NCBI GenBank assembly: GCA_025529335.1 | Contig: JAMYHX010000096.1 | Coordinates: 43,474 to 107,473 of the forward strand | Reading direction: 5' to 3' | Origin: Rhizopus sp. PT2906 | Lineage: Eukaryota > Mucoromycota > Mucoromycetes > Mucorales > Rhizopodaceae | Length of the DNA stretch: 64,000 bases | Shown: one piece after another, positions 46,303 through 58,894 of the stretch | Layout of the letters: every line of letters begins with the position of its first letter | Numbering within the stretch: the stretch's first letter is position 1 | Notes under the pieces: generated by a model | The model's database searches: none | What the model saw: only the letters and a program-made list of their open reading frames with translations | What the model was told of the DNA's origin: nothing | Program-made: the position numbers and the translations under genes

Positions 46303-47678
46303 CTAAAAAACGGATTTTTGAATAACAAGGTGTGTCTTGGGAGGCTTGCCATAGATGGGTTCATGTGTTTCTATAGAAACGATTAGTTAAACATCTCAAA
46401 TAGTGTGATTATCACTTACTGATTATTTCACTGTAGATCTTGCTGACAGTTTCATCCCATACTTCACGGAAGAAGGAGGCACCAGTAGGCTTCAATCCAT
46501 AAGATTGTGCTAATGCCTTGACATCAAAGGCCTCTCGTTGATTTACTTGAAGATCAACCTTGTCCTGACCCTCGTTAGGTTGTTCAAATGCAATCAGGGT
46601 GTATCTGTGATATTTAGTTCCCTTTTGAGGGTGAGGTGGAACATAGTCTAATACAACATCACCACCTGTCACTATTGATTCTGTAGCTGACAATGGGACA
46701 TTGGCTCTGTTCAAATGATCGATTAGTTGATGTGTATGAAAAGAATAAAAGACTTACAATAACCAGTGGCAGTGTTGCTGATAAGTCTTGTTAGCCACAT
46801 CAGGTGAATCTATACATAGCGTGAATATATTTCGTTTTAAAGATTTCTTTTGGGTTACCTGGATCGACCAACATGATGGTATAGAATCGTGTTTCAGTAT
46901 GGAAGTTGGTGATTTCAATTTCTGGTCGTTCAATACTCTATCATCACATTGTTTAGTTTCTACAATAGGATAAAAAGACTTGCTTACTTGTTCAGGTTTA
47001 ATAAAGACACCAGGCTCCACAGTTCCTTCAGGCAGGTTGATGTTGACTTGAACCGATGGGTTTAAATCGAGAGGTAAGATATCAGGAATGACATTCATTT
47101 GAGTTAGACGTTCCATTAGTTTTTGCTTGGGTTCCTTTTCAAACTGCTTTTGACGCATGTAACGATATACTGGTTTTGACATGTCAACTGTTTCAAGGAG
47201 TATTAGCTCTTGTTTTTTTTTTCTTTTGAATTAATTAAGCTTACTCTTTCCAAGCTTAAAGTTCTTTTGAACTTCAGGTTCATTTAATTCTGCCTTTACT
47301 TGTAAATCAAACTTTAAGGCTTGAAGTGCTGCCAATTGAGTAGGTGAACCGTCTGTACGTGTTTATATATATGTATGTGTGTATATGTTCAATCAGTAAG
47401 CTATACTTTTTTCCATTTCTTTTTTTTTTTTACTTTTTGACAAACGAGTGATTTCCTTTTCAACTCGACTCAGCATGTTCAATCGTTCCTTTTTGTCGAT
47501 TTCGATCAGTTTAAGTGCTTCCTTATACGCTGTAGAGGAGGCCTGTCGAACCGCTGTTGAGATCTACGTTTGAGGGTTAATTTTGAATATTTTATATTGT
47601 TGCTTCATATATTACGTTGGTTCTTTTGGAAGCACAACGGGACAGCTTGAGGGTCTGCTTGGATACTGTTGAAAACAT
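46303..47678 (-). CDS. MRPL35: Mitochondrial large-subunit ribosomal protein mL38 (PEBP family)
   Basis: Mitoribosome subunit built around a phosphatidylethanolamine-binding-protein fold. At least six exons from ATG at 47678 to TAG at 46305-46303. The N-terminus is Ser/Arg/Lys-rich with few acids (MFSTVSKQTLKLSRCASKRT), typical of a mitochondrial presequence. A helical part follows (SKPVYRYMRQKQFEKEPKQKLMERL). The PEBP domain then shows SPDVANKTYQQHCHWLL, ANVPLS, VLDYVPPHPQKGTKYHRYTL and GLKPTGASFFREVWDE. It ends KTHLVIQKSVF. The PEBP core in a mitochondrial context points to mL38 rather than a free PEBP. Confidence 0.88.
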
Positions 47679-48143
47679 TTGGCTTGTCCTCGTTCTATAA
47701 AAAAAAAAGAGAAAGACAAGTTGAAATAGGGGCCTAAGCCTGGCTTGTCACTTTGTGACTTGTATTTTTCATTATTTTAACCCAGCTTTGAAAAAAAAGT
47801 GGCAAAAATTTTGCCCAATTAGAAAGTGTTCTTCTCGCCCCCCCCCTCTTTTTCCCTTCTTTTCATGTTTAAACTAACAGATCAACCTATGGGAAAACTC
47901 TGTTTTTTTTTTATATAAAACGTGTATGAAATTGAGATGATACATTAGCGCCATTTTTCTTTATTTAGCTCGAAATGATCCTAATTGGAAGCAGAAATAG
48001 CAGATATACTTTTAAGTCAAAGAGATCCTTTTTTTATCAAACAATAGATTAAAGCCCAAGAGATAAAGAACCCTATATGTAAAAAAAAAGGTCCAAAAAC
48101 ATGCATTTATTGAAAAGGAAAAAAAAAAAAAAGAGAATTTGTA

Positions 48144-49481
48144 TTACAAGAAAAAGTGAGTATATTGTCTGCTCTCGACATGAACTTCCATTTCAGTCAA
48201 TTTATATTCATTGAGTTCTTGTTTGATCTTCATAGCGATCACTGGTGTGAGTTTTTGGCAAGTGGCGTTTGCATCACATCGACGATCATAATCACTTGCC
48301 GAGAAAGTTTCGTGGACCTGAATAGTAGAGCAGAATTGGATTCTTCGATTTGTACAGACAAGAGAACTTGAAGAAGAAGAAGCAGTTGGCTTCAATTTAG
48401 GTGAAGAGTGTAAGCCGATACCATAGTGTAGTCCAACAGGATTGGGCTTTTTGAAAACTTCATCTGGATGTCGATTAGACGAGGATGAAGAAGAGGGCGT
48501 AGGTGAAGGTAGTCCTTCAGGATGATAAGGGAATCGTTGATTGCTGTTATTTGTGATGACAGGAGGAGGTAGCCGGGAAAATGAAGAACGGGATGATACT
48601 GCTGAATTTGGGGAATCAGGAGTTATATTATGATAATTATTATTGTTATGAGTATTATTGTAATTACGAGCTAAAAAAAAAACAACATTGAGTTATGTCA
48701 ATTCGATACAACAATCAATAGCGTTTACCTTTCATTCCGCCTTTTCGTTTATGATTCACATCGACCCTTAATTCTGGTTTCTTTTTTGTGCCTTCATTAT
48801 TGTTTGATTCTTCCATAATGGGTTCTTGTATCGAACTCTTTTGAAACAGATTTGTAAGAGAGGCAATGGATCTTCTTCTGAAAGAAAGTTTACTTGCTGT
48901 GCTTTCGGTTGTCATGACAGAAGAAGCAGATGAAGCAACTGATGCATTGGACCCATTCCTTTCTCTCAAAAAGGACAAATCTTTGTCGTTAGATTTGATG
49001 TTGCTCATACTAAACACTTTTCGAAGCCTTTTTGAAAATGACACTTTTGAACTGGTCGATACTTCTGATACGCCTGATTGGATGGAAGATGCAATCGAAG
49101 GCCGCCTTGGTGCTAAAGTTTCCTGTGATGGCAGGATAGTATTGTTGAGATTACTCTTTCGTCTCTCAGATGAACTGGGCTTGGGTCTTATAGGAGTCGA
49201 TGTTGGCTTTTGTAATGAGATTGAGCAGTTATTGCTAGGCTTCCTTGGTCGTCCGTGTTGTATCCATGGAGACTAATAAAGAGACACGTTGTTTAATAAT
49301 AAATATGCAATAGGGAAATAAATATAAAAATAAAATCATAACCATAAAGGGTTATGTTGTGTAACAATACCTGTTGTAAAGTGTTATTATTTGTTAGGTA
49401 ATTTGATAAAGCGATATCTTCATCATCCGTTGCTGAATGAAGTGAAATTGGATTAGCGTGTTGTAGAGTGGTTGTAGCCAT
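48144..49481 (-). CDS. Ser-rich protein with PP1-docking-like motif and conserved C-terminus
   Basis: Three exons: 49481-49371, 49272-48729 and 48670-48144; about 393 aa. Most is Ser/Asn-rich and basic, low complexity, with many possible phosphorylation sites (RRRSIASLTNLF). Near the C-terminus is RRIQFCSTIQVHETFSASDYDRR, followed by LTPVIAMKIKQELNEYK and EMEVH..SR.YTHFF. R-I-Q-F fits the RVxF docking code for protein phosphatase 1, and the tail resembles fungal proteins of the Afr1/Bni4-type group that bind Glc7. Hence a possible phosphatase-targeting subunit; this is inference. A related motif occurs in the protein at 9326-9754. Confidence 0.7.
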
Positions 49482-49542
49482 TTTTAAGGATAGAGTTTAC
49501 AAGGAAAGATACAGACGAAAATAGATGAAGATAAAAATAAAA

Positions 49543-49568
49543 AGTGTGTGTGTGTGTGTGTGTGTGTG
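49543..49568. repeat. (GT)n microsatellite
   Basis: About 13 GT units upstream of the PP1-motif gene. Confidence 0.8.
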
Positions 49569-49569
49569 G

Positions 49570-51640
49570 AGAATAAGGAGAGGAGGAACAAAATAGAAAG
49601 ATTAAAAAAAGAGAATTTATATAAAAAAAAATTTGTATTTACAGACAAATAAATGATGAGATCGAATAAAGTAAAATAATCAAAAGAATTAATAAATACT
49701 TTAATTAGATAAGCATAAAATAAACAGAAAGAAATAAAGATGAAGAAAGAAAGTAGTAAATAAGAAAGAAAGAAAGGAGAAGGAGAGAGAGAAGAGAGGA
49801 GGAGGAGGGGAGGGGGGAACGATGAGAAAAGGAAATGTGTTCTTTATTGTTGTACATAAACTCCGTCCTAAATTGTATTCAAGCATGATTTCCCTTTCCA
49901 ATAAAATAAGAAATCACCGACAATGGCAATAGTTCCTGTTTGAGAAATAGAGAAATTGGGGCATCTTTAATACTATGATCAAAGCCTTGATGACAGAGTA
50001 GTAATTTACCCAATTGAATAAGTGTATAGAAAGGGCCAACGTGTGGATGAGAGTCTGTGATATAAAGACAAACAAACAGAGAAAAATAAAGTGTATATTA
50101 TGTAATGTAACACGAATAAGTTGAAATAAATGCATTAAAGAACTAAAAACACCACTATTTAAAGCATGAAATTGTAAAATGAATAGTTGTAAGACAATGA
50201 AATATTCTTTTTTGTTTGTTCGGATTGTCATGACAACCCGAAACTGGTTGATTATCTTTAATGCATAGAGTGTCCATTATTCTATATTTATCCATATGTG
50301 CAATTTAATGACTAGGATTATTTCGCTTGTAACTGTAAATGAGATGTAAGCTTATTTTTATCATCAACTTCTTGCCATGATCTTTGTATGAGCTTCAGTG
50401 CATAGATCTATCATTATCTATGATTACTTTACTCAAAAGCAAATTGGACATGTTTCATATTATGCTTTTTTTTTATATCTTGCAATATCTCGTACAAATA
50501 TTTTTGTTAAGGTTCAAAAAAGATAATTAGGTTAATAAATATTGAATAGCACTAGATTTTAAAGAAAAAAAGTTTAATTGTGTTTTAACGTTACCGAAAA
50601 TGAATTCAATCTTGTAGAATACATCCAGGATCTACCTCTATCGAACAATGTACTACTCCCACAATCAGACATTGTTGACATACGAAGAGGACACCTCAAC
50701 ACTTGATTGGTAAAGAGAGAATGCAATTCAAACAACCAATCTGGGAAGGGGAGCAGTCATTGCCTTTTAAAGAGTAGATTGTATTACAGTACTTCCAGCA
50801 AGCCAATTAAAATTTATGTCGCTGTCCAATTAACAATGGTGTGGCTGACCAGTTGAAAAGGGTATTGTTATTTGCACAGCAAACATCACTAGACGAACCA
50901 CACCCACACAACGCCATGTACAACACTAAATTATAAGAGAAGCATGGGTCGATAAACCTGTAATAATCTATTTATTATGTTGAGACGAAAGAGGGCTCAT
51001 TATCCATTTTACAAGAAAACAGGGTTATTGCATGGATTAATCACGGCCGATGAGAACTGGGTATGGCACGTTTAAAAATAACATATTTTGTAGGCAGTCC
51101 TTTATATGTTTCTTTCTTCAAATAACCTTTTACAAGATGGAGTGTTTATAAGATAAATACGATAGATATGCTGTTTGCTGTGCAAGTAGCAAAACCTTGT
51201 TTTTCATCGAGTGTGCCTTTCAATGACGTTGCAGCTGCGAAAAATCGCCATGCTCCAACCTCATCAACTCAAAAATTCGACCAGCTCTTTAGTGTATCTA
51301 AAGGTCGCAAGAAGCCGTGCCACTTGAAGGTTCGACACAATTGATTTTTTTGCACGATCAGTGTTGTTTCTTTCACCTGTCCTGTCCTGCATTTGCTGTT
51401 GATCAACAGCAAATGACAACACGAAGGCTTTCTCTTCCTCCTCATGAATTGGACTCGTTTCATATCTGTAACATCCTATATGTGTATTCATCGATACAAT
51501 AAAGTCTGATTTTTCAATGGACAGGCATAATAGTTTAACCATTCATAACAAAAAGAGACTGTGTGGAATTTTGAGTGTCATAGAATTTGCTAAAAGCAGC
51601 AAGCTCAACAACAGCAATTATTGACAGATCAACTACATTT
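49570..51640. other. Gene-poor stretch
   Basis: A purine-rich tract (49740-49820) lies upstream of the previous gene. Short ORFs show no motif. A coding-like patch near 50640-50920 (VADQLKRVLLFAQQTSLDEPHP) may be a mobile relic. A perfect 26-bp palindrome is listed separately. Confidence 0.4.
51390..51415. repeat. Perfect 26-bp palindrome
   Basis: CATTTGCTGTTGA followed directly by its exact reverse complement, with no loop. It sits in gene-poor sequence. Confidence 0.9.
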
Positions 51641-51647
51641 TATTCAC

Positions 51648-51999
51648 AAATTATTCGCACACTGATAAAAAAAAAATGATAATTTCAGACAACAAATGAT
51701 AATAAAAGAGAATCCATCAGAAGCAAAAGAATGAATAAAAAAAATGATTAATAAATCTGTTATTTACATTGATATTAAATACTTATGTTATAAAGAAGAG
51801 GATTTATAAGAGAAAAACAGAGAAGTCAAGATCAAGCTATTTATATAAAGTCTTTATCAATTTATCAGTTACGTGTTATTTATGTGCTGACCACATTTAT
51901 CTTCTTTCAAAAAAAAATCATTATCTTTTAAATAATAAAGAAAGGGTTGATAATCGACTGAAGTGTAATTGTTATTGGTTTTGAATCGTGTGTATCCTA
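51648..51999. repeat. Short-TIR repeat, copy 2
   Basis: Begins AAATTATTCGCACACTGAT and runs parallel to copy 1 at 45603-46236, minus its 260-bp internal segment. Its right end (GTGTGTATCCTATTT) is a decayed match to the left terminus in reverse complement. Confidence 0.75.
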
Positions 52000-52177
52000 T
52001 TTTATTCTCTTAAATAAACTACCAAGGTTATCAAAGACTTTCTTAGTTTATTATTGATTCATCTATATACAGCGAACTGGTACAGATAGATTAGGAAGGG
52101 TAAGCTTATTAGATGGTGCATCACACTAGGTGGAGTTGTTTTGGAAAATACATTGCTGTTGCTGCAACTGCAAATGG

Positions 52178-52291
52178 AGGTAGACATTTTGGTGGCATGC
52201 AGTTATAATGTGACGCCACATGTAGCGCCTAGAGAATGTGCCCGTAGCATTAACCTTCTTGTGAATTCCCTCGTGCGCGTAATGTTCACCT
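52178..52291 (+). repeat. Single-arm copy of the 135-bp repeat (diverged)
   Basis: Aligns with 38676-38793 over its length. Shared blocks are GGTAGAC, CCACATGTAG, CGTAGCATTAACCTTCTTGTG, CCTCGTGCGCGTA and GTTCACCT. No facing partner arm was found nearby. Confidence 0.8.
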
Positions 52292-52472
52292 GGTTTATAC
52301 TTGATAAAATAGCCAAATGAAGTGCTCTATTTAGTGATATAATTTATTATGAATAAAACATAGTAGTTGCTGTCATCAAAAAGATATTTAGCTTTTGCTC
52401 TCCTGGTTTTTTACTATATCACGACAAGATTTTACATCAAGTATAGCTCTTTAGTGCAGTGAATTCTATTTA

Positions 52473-52998
52473 TTACAGTGTATCATCATTACTAGTATTA
52501 TCGGATCCAAATAGACCACCAACCCATGGTAAGCCATAATAGAGGATGAAAAAGATACATATTGTCACAGTCACATAAAAGCATAACTGTCTTTGATGTC
52601 TCTTTGATACCATTCGATTCATCCTACCAAACGAATTTGAAAGTGTTGCTCCTAATCCACTAAAATGATGGTTCTATCAAAATACTCAGTAAGGTGTTGA
52701 TCTTGTTATTGTATATTTACGGATTCATCAAGCAGTCTTTCTTGATCAGTCACGTCTTGGTGAATATCAATAGTTATCTATTGAACAGTAAATGTTTTCT
52801 AAAGTTTATTATATCTTTTCTACTTGCATATTGCTTACGTTTTTAATAGCTGATATTTTGGAACCAAGCTCATTCAGTCGAACGTCATTTTGTTGTTCAA
52901 ATATATATCCATTATTCTTTGAAGAAGAACTGTTGTACAAAAGTGTTAATAGTGATTCTTTACATGCTCATCCAAAGCACACACACAACTTGCCTCAT
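52473..52998 (-). CDS. BET1: ER-Golgi SNARE BET1
   Basis: Tail-anchored SNARE for ER-to-Golgi transport. Predicted exons: 52998-52994 (5 nt, ATGAG), 52929-52839, 52777-52721 and 52673-52473; 117 aa. The first intron starts GCAAGT and ends CAG, a GC-AG intron with the classic AG|GCAAGT context; only this gives an in-frame Met. SNARE motif: EQQNDVRLNELGSKISAIKNITIDIHQDVTDQERLLDE with hydrophobic heptads, then LGATLSNSFGRMNRMV and a C-terminal anchor (LCFYVTVTICIFFILYYGLPW). Divergent from the TRM2 gene with 160 bp between starts. Family firm; exon 1 inferred. Confidence 0.85.
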
Positions 52999-53157
52999 TT
53001 TGGTTATAAATGTAGAGAAAGAACTTGCTTGTCGTTTTATCGATTTTCTTCATTCAAGCTCAGTCAGCCACACATCATTCCTATTTTGGGCTTTTTACTG
53101 CTTCATCCCGCTCAAAGAAAAAAAAAAGGGCTATTGTGTATGCTTTAGTTCCTTTGC

Positions 53158-55225
53158 ATGTTCAAATTGGGCTCAAGTAGAATAAAAAGCGATCTTTTTA
53201 AAATAGATCTACTTGCAAAAGCTTTTATGCATACAACAGAATCCTCAGAAACGTTTATTCATCGAGTCAAAGTACTCAATCTTCCTAAACATGAATTAGC
53301 ATCGATCAAACAGTTTTTTAAGCTTCACAATCTACACAAATTCAAAAAGGCGCCCATGTGGGAGTATGCCTACTTGAATTTTGAGGTATGTTTCTTTATT
53401 TGGTTTTCTTTTGTTATACTTATAAAAGATAGACAGCAGAAGAAGCAAAAGTAGCTTTAGAGAAACTAAATGGCAAAGAGTTCAAAAAGAGACTGTTATC
53501 CACAGAATATACCAAGGTATCTGAGAAACAGTTTAGAGATCGATTTAAAGTCAACAAAACTATTGAACAAGAAGATACAAGAACACCCGCTCAAAGATTG
53601 GCTGATCAAGTAACACCACTGCACAAGTAACTTTATATCTATTACTGGATGGATAAACGAACTAGACAGCCTTTGTATAGATTGTCATATGAAGAACAGA
53701 TTGCCAAGAAACACAAAGCAGGCGTACGTCATTTGCGCGATTTACGGAAAAAGCTGAATGCGTTGCCTGACTTGAGTGAAGAAGCAAGAGCACAAATAAA
53801 CTGGACAACAAGTGACAAGTAAAAAAAAAAAAAGGAATTGCGAAAAAGGAGGAATAGTAAAATAATGAGTGTATGTAGTCCAGATGATGCATGTCAAATA
53901 CTTGATCCAATACAATCCCCTATCACTCATGGATACCGGACAAAATGTGAGTTCACTATTGGTAAAAACATTCAAGGCGAACGCACGGTAGGGTTCCTGT
54001 TAGGTCAGTATCGAGATGGGGTGACAGCTGTATTAGAACCATACGATTGTTTGCATGTATCTGATAAAGCAAAGGAAATTGTTAGAGCAATGGAGGTAAT
54101 CATTCTTTGTTCTTCTTTATGTTTCTGATAAAGTGGTTAGCGATATGTCAGAGATTCTGAATATGATGTCTATGATAAAGTAGCAAAGACTGGTGTGTGG
54201 AGATCCATCATGACTAAAACACAAGAAACAGGAGATAGTATGGAGAAAGAGATCATAAGAATATGTTGCTTATTTTCTTGTAGTCATGATATTGATACAA
54301 ATGAAGACTGATGAATTAAGTGATGATCAACTAAAGCAAGAAAAGGAAAAAATAAGAGCTTATTGGACACAACTGAAGCCAGAAATCAATACGACTACCC
54401 TGATGCTACAAACATGGAATGGCGTATCGAATGGTATTACAGACAAAGGTCAAACAGAGATACTCATGGGTGATGGTTACGTCTATGAACATCTTTTAGG
54501 ATGCAGGTAAGTTGTCACTTTATAATGTTGGATGATACTAATCCCCATTGTAGATTTCGAATCTCAAGTAGTGCATTTTTTCAAGTGAATACACCAGCTA
54601 CGGAATTATTGTATTCAAAATGCGCAGAGTGGTGTAATATAAGCCAAGATAAAAAGACAACTTTGCTCGACCTTTGTTGTGGAACAGGTACCATTGGTAT
54701 CACTATGGCCAAGACCGTAGATAGGGTGATTGGTATCGAAATGATCCCTGAAGCTATTGTTGATGCAAAGGCCAATGCTCATATGAACAGTAAGTTTTCT
54801 TTTTCTCTTATGCGTGCATAAATTAACCTATAATATAGATATTACCAATGTGCAATATTACGCAAGCAAAGTAGAAGACAAGATTGATATTGTGACTAAT
54901 GAAAGAAACGAACAAGTCGTTGCTGTATTGGATCCACCAAGAGCGGGTGTTCATCCTAGTGTCATACGCGCTGTTAGAGAATCTCCACAGATAAAAAAAG
55001 TAATCTACATTAGTTGCGATGCTAAACAGGCAATGCAAAATTTCATTGGGTAAACCAAGTTTTACTGCGGTAGTACACCCTTACTGATTGAACCATAGAT
55101 TGTGTAGACCTACTTCAAATCGAGCCAAAGGAATTCCATTTAGACCAGTAAGGGCTGTGTCAATCGACCTTTTCCCTCACACTGAACATTGTGAATTGAT
55201 GATTGAGTTTATTAGAATAGATTAA
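53158..55225 (+). CDS. TRM2: tRNA (uracil-5-)-methyltransferase, TRMT2A-like
   Basis: Makes ribothymidine at position 54 of tRNA. Seven exons from ATG at 53158 to TAA at 55225, with six GT-AG introns that all keep frame. An N-terminal RRM-like domain (FIHRVKVLNLPKHELASIKQFFKLH, then MWEYAYLNFETAEEAKVALEKLNG) distinguishes TRMT2A from bacterial TrmA. The methyltransferase part shows GYRTKCEFTIGKN, ISSSAFFQVNTPATELLY and the SAM-binding LLDLCCGTGTIGI. It also has VLDPPRAGVHPSV and the catalytic Cys in VIYISCDAKQ, and a general-base Glu in FPHTEHCE. All catalytic residues are present. The Met at 53158 fits the start of the RRM; a further upstream exon is possible but not needed. Confidence 0.92.
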
Positions 55226-55612
55226 TACTGTACAAAGCGTAAAAAACAGATAAATAAAACATTGAAAAAGGTTAATGTTCTTTTCTTGATCGTGCCGGTA
55301 ACAACAACATCAGAGGTGAACTTGATGCATTTCAGATTCACTATGCCTTTTGTCGTCGTTCAAGAACCTCTACTTCAGCTGAGGACAACGTACCTTTGTT
55401 TGCCTGAGATTGAATAATCGTTTTTGTGAAAAAGATCCAAAAGGAGGATTGGACACCCCATTTGAGAGTCATGCGAAACTTTTTTTTTTTTTTTCGTTGG
55501 TACAGGTTTTTGTGTCTCCTTGTCTGTCTCTGAATTGTCTTTTTTCCCTTTTGACCAAAACCCAGAGGTCCCTTTTTCTCTTTTTTCTGTTTTTACTTTT
55601 TATTATTCAACA

Positions 55613-57370
55613 ATGTACGGAAAAGAGTCCTTTCCGAACGATTCTTCTTCATCTAATAATCGAATTGAACCCAATTTTTTTCATACATCAGCTACTCGAC
55701 ATAATACACCCAATAAGAAAGATAATAGCCAAGACCATGCCGAGACACCTTACTGGCAGTCACCACCACCTTATTCTGAACATGCCAATTATCCTCCTGC
55801 TATAAGCGATACCGACAATCATGCACCTAGTGCACCACCTCTTGAATTGGCTCAAAGTGATGTCATCTCACCTTACCCCCCACAGCCTCAAGTATACCCA
55901 CCTTTAAACTATGATAACAACAATCCACATGGTCCAACTACAGGTTATCCCACCTATGGTTCATTTCCTCAGCCTCCTTATCACAACACACCAGATGTTT
56001 TACAGCCTTCTTCTATGCCCTCTTGGCCTTGGGTAGCCCCGCCAAGGTGTATGTATGCTTGATTGACTGTACAAAAAATTCTGGGCATAAATTGATATTT
56101 TTAAAAAGTAGCTGAATCTAATCCTCCTCCTGTTGAGGATGAGTCTGTAAAGATAAACACATCATGTTGTGAAAGGATATGCAAAATGTTTTGGTATTTT
56201 ATTACTGCCATGGTCTTTTTTGTTACTTTGACAGAAATCCTTGGTGGATCGACTCGTAGTGTACGCTGTGATGATGGTATAGACTGGCCGAAACTACCAA
56301 GGCGTTTCGACTATGAATCCATCTTGCGTATCACAGTCGACGAAGGCAGTCTAACATCGGGTAAAATCATACTCAAGAACCCAACCAAGGACACACCTCC
56401 AGGCACTGTCTTGCTCACGGGCTCAGTCTCATCCAGAATTGCCAATGAAATCTCTGTTGTACTTGATCAAAAACCTGGCGAATCGAATCTTAAGATTCGT
56501 GTGCCTAGGCAGAGTCTACATCGATCATGCGTCAGTCTTGAAGCCGTTGTTTATGTCGCTGATGAAACAGAACTTATTCAAGTGAACGTTCAAAATTCAA
56601 ACATTCATATAGAAAGTCAGGGATTAGATACAAGTGCTCTTCAACTGAGTACAAGCAATGCACCAATCGACCTTGATTGTGCTTGGAATGGAAAAGATTT
56701 GACATTACGTACAACGAATGGTCGCATTCGTATCAGTCATCCTTTAAAAGCTGAAAACTCGGTCATACTGGGTAAGTCATCACAATACGATAACAAATTG
56801 TCTAATCTATTGTTATTATAATAGTATCAAGCAATGGAGGAATCCATATAGATCAAAACATTCAAGCCGCTCAATTAATTGATATTGCGACCACTAATGG
56901 ACCTATTAAACTCAATCAGATCCAATCTGATAAAGTGCGTTTGCATACTTCCAATGGTCCTGTTTCTATAAATGAGGCTCAAATTGGCCATTCTTTGAAT
57001 GCTACTACAACCAACGACGAACTCGAGTTTCAACTTCTTGCCGGTACTAGTAACCCTGTCATTAATGGAATGACAACTAATGGACGCATCGTTGCCAATA
57101 TGGTATATCAACAAGAATACAAGTAACTTTTTACTCATTTTTTTTAAATAATAGCCCGCTGATTTTGAAGGCCAATTCGATCTAAAGACAGGTATATCAC
57201 AAAGAATCACCATTTCGGATCACTACGAAAGGACTGTTATAAAATGGATTGACAGAGGCCATGTCATTGGTGAACGCTTTATTGGTATAAATGGACGACC
57301 CGCTAACCCAGGTTCAGTAAAGCTGCAGACTACAAACGATAACGTAGCACTTTACTTTGGCAACAAATAA
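55613..57370 (+). CDS. Membrane protein with DUF4097/adhesin-like beta repeats
   Basis: Four exons from ATG at 55613 to TAA at 57370; the Met at 55613 is preferred over one at 55520. The N-terminal ~145 residues are Pro/Tyr/Asn-rich (PPPYSEHANYPP, PPQPQVYPP), possibly cytosolic with PPxY motifs. One membrane segment follows (MFWYFITAMVFFVTLTEILGG). The C-terminal part is a series of short beta repeats of the form TTNGxI: TTNGRIRI, SSNGGIHI, TTNGPIKL, TSNGPVSI, TTNGRIVA. These resemble DUF4097-type right-handed beta-helix adhesin repeats. Likely a type II surface or vacuolar protein. Function unknown; the PPxY motifs could recruit a NEDD4/Rsp5-type ligase. Confidence 0.75.
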
Positions 57371-57434
57371 AATAAAATGCAATAGTTTTTTTTAATTATT
57401 ATTCACTCAACTCATGGTTTCAAGAATGCAATGA

Positions 57435-58240
57435 AATGGTTAAACTAAACCTTGTCCACAAAAACCTCAGACAACCATAACTCTGTACCTAATCTTATAT
57501 TTGCTATTTGCTCATCTGTTAAACGGTACGGTTTCTCTCTATAAGAGCGATAAGCAGCAAGAAGATTGGCCATCTCAGCTGTTAGATAATCCTGAGACAT
57601 TGAAGAATGTTCTGTAACAACTCTAGTTTCAGCAGCAGTGTTAATAGCATCAACTTGAACAACCGTGTCTACTTGCTCAAGTGATACAGTATTTTCTTAT
57701 AAATGAAAGTAACCTTTAGCATATATTGTTTACAAATATATACACATGCAATTTACCTTTGAAATGAGCTATTCCAGCATGTAAACGATTGAGCAAATAC
57801 ATATGCTTACAAGCAATGTTATTGTACCTCAAATTGTTACAGGTGCAGCTCTTCATTTCGCTTTTCAGTACAGTGACTTCATGCTGAACGACCGGGCCAG
57901 GTAAACTCCAGGTGTAATCATATCAGGAATTCATTCCATGTTGATTTGGTCGGCTTTTATTTGCCTCGTCTTTCTTCTTCTTTCTTCAGGAACCATCCTA
58001 CCAACATTTAGCATCAGCCTTTGTATATTATAGAGGTAGTCCTCTTCAACGTCATTCATTAATATGAATATCAGCCTGTTTACTCTTCTGTTCTGCTTTC
58101 TTTTTAATATGCTGACTCTTAGGCTTATACAGCTTTCCAACGTTCCACTTCACGGTATATTTCTCTGGAAAGGTATCAACAACCTCTTGCATTTGCGAAA
58201 GAGGTACCTCAATATTTGAGGGATAGTCTTATAAAGGTTG
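57435..58240 (-). mobile_element. Decayed MULE transposase, copy 2
   Basis: Minus-strand relic of the same family as 42563-44640. Recognisable parts are KRKQNRRVNRLIFILMNDV...MLNVGRMVPEERRRKTRQIKADQI, then the SWIM finger (KSCTCNNLRYNNIACKHMYLLNRL), then an open C-terminal tail ending KPYRLTDEQIANIRFGTELWLSEV. At least one frameshift lies between the parts. Upstream sequence for the DDE core was not found, so it is also truncated. Confidence 0.65.
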
Positions 58241-58894
58241 ATATTTAAAGTAAAAGATACGTTTATTGCGTTATCAAATGAATACAGTGTTCTTTATGTA
58301 TTTCACTCCTTTTACTCTTCTTTTCACTCTGAGTTTTACTTACCTTAAGAGACTTTCCTTTCCTTATTTCTAACTTTCACTACTTATAGTTGTTATTCCT
58401 CATTATTTGTACATGTACATTCTTCTATATCACCATTTGTAAACAATTTTGTGAACAGTATTACCTCATTTCCTGCACAATCCCGCTTCGACCAGCATCA
58501 TTCATCAGATCATTTCTGCTCCAAAGTCTCCACAGTGATAAATCTCACTCATTTCGATCAGTAGTAATATCAATTGCATCGTACTACACATTTGGAAAGC
58601 TCACTGGTGGGCCATCTTTAATGATGCTCTCCATGATCCAACTGCGACTTTCCACGCCATACTACAAGCAATTGTACCATTTAGATCTGATGCTCTTTCT
58701 ATATTCGATCAAGTTCGCTCATTTTTGCTGTTTCTTTTTTGACACCTTGAAATACACTACTGTCTCCACCCATTTTATTTGTTTAAAAAAATCAGCGCTT
58801 TGAAGTGTAGAATGTTTGCAATGGAATATTATTAAATGATAATGTTGTTTCGTCAGAATCAAGCAACCTACTTTTTCTCTTAGAAATTCTTCTT

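Noticed and set aside
58390..58803. 137-codon plus-strand ORF
   Set aside because: Composition is hydrophobic and Cys-rich as in random AT-rich sequence; no recognisable domain and it sits between relics.
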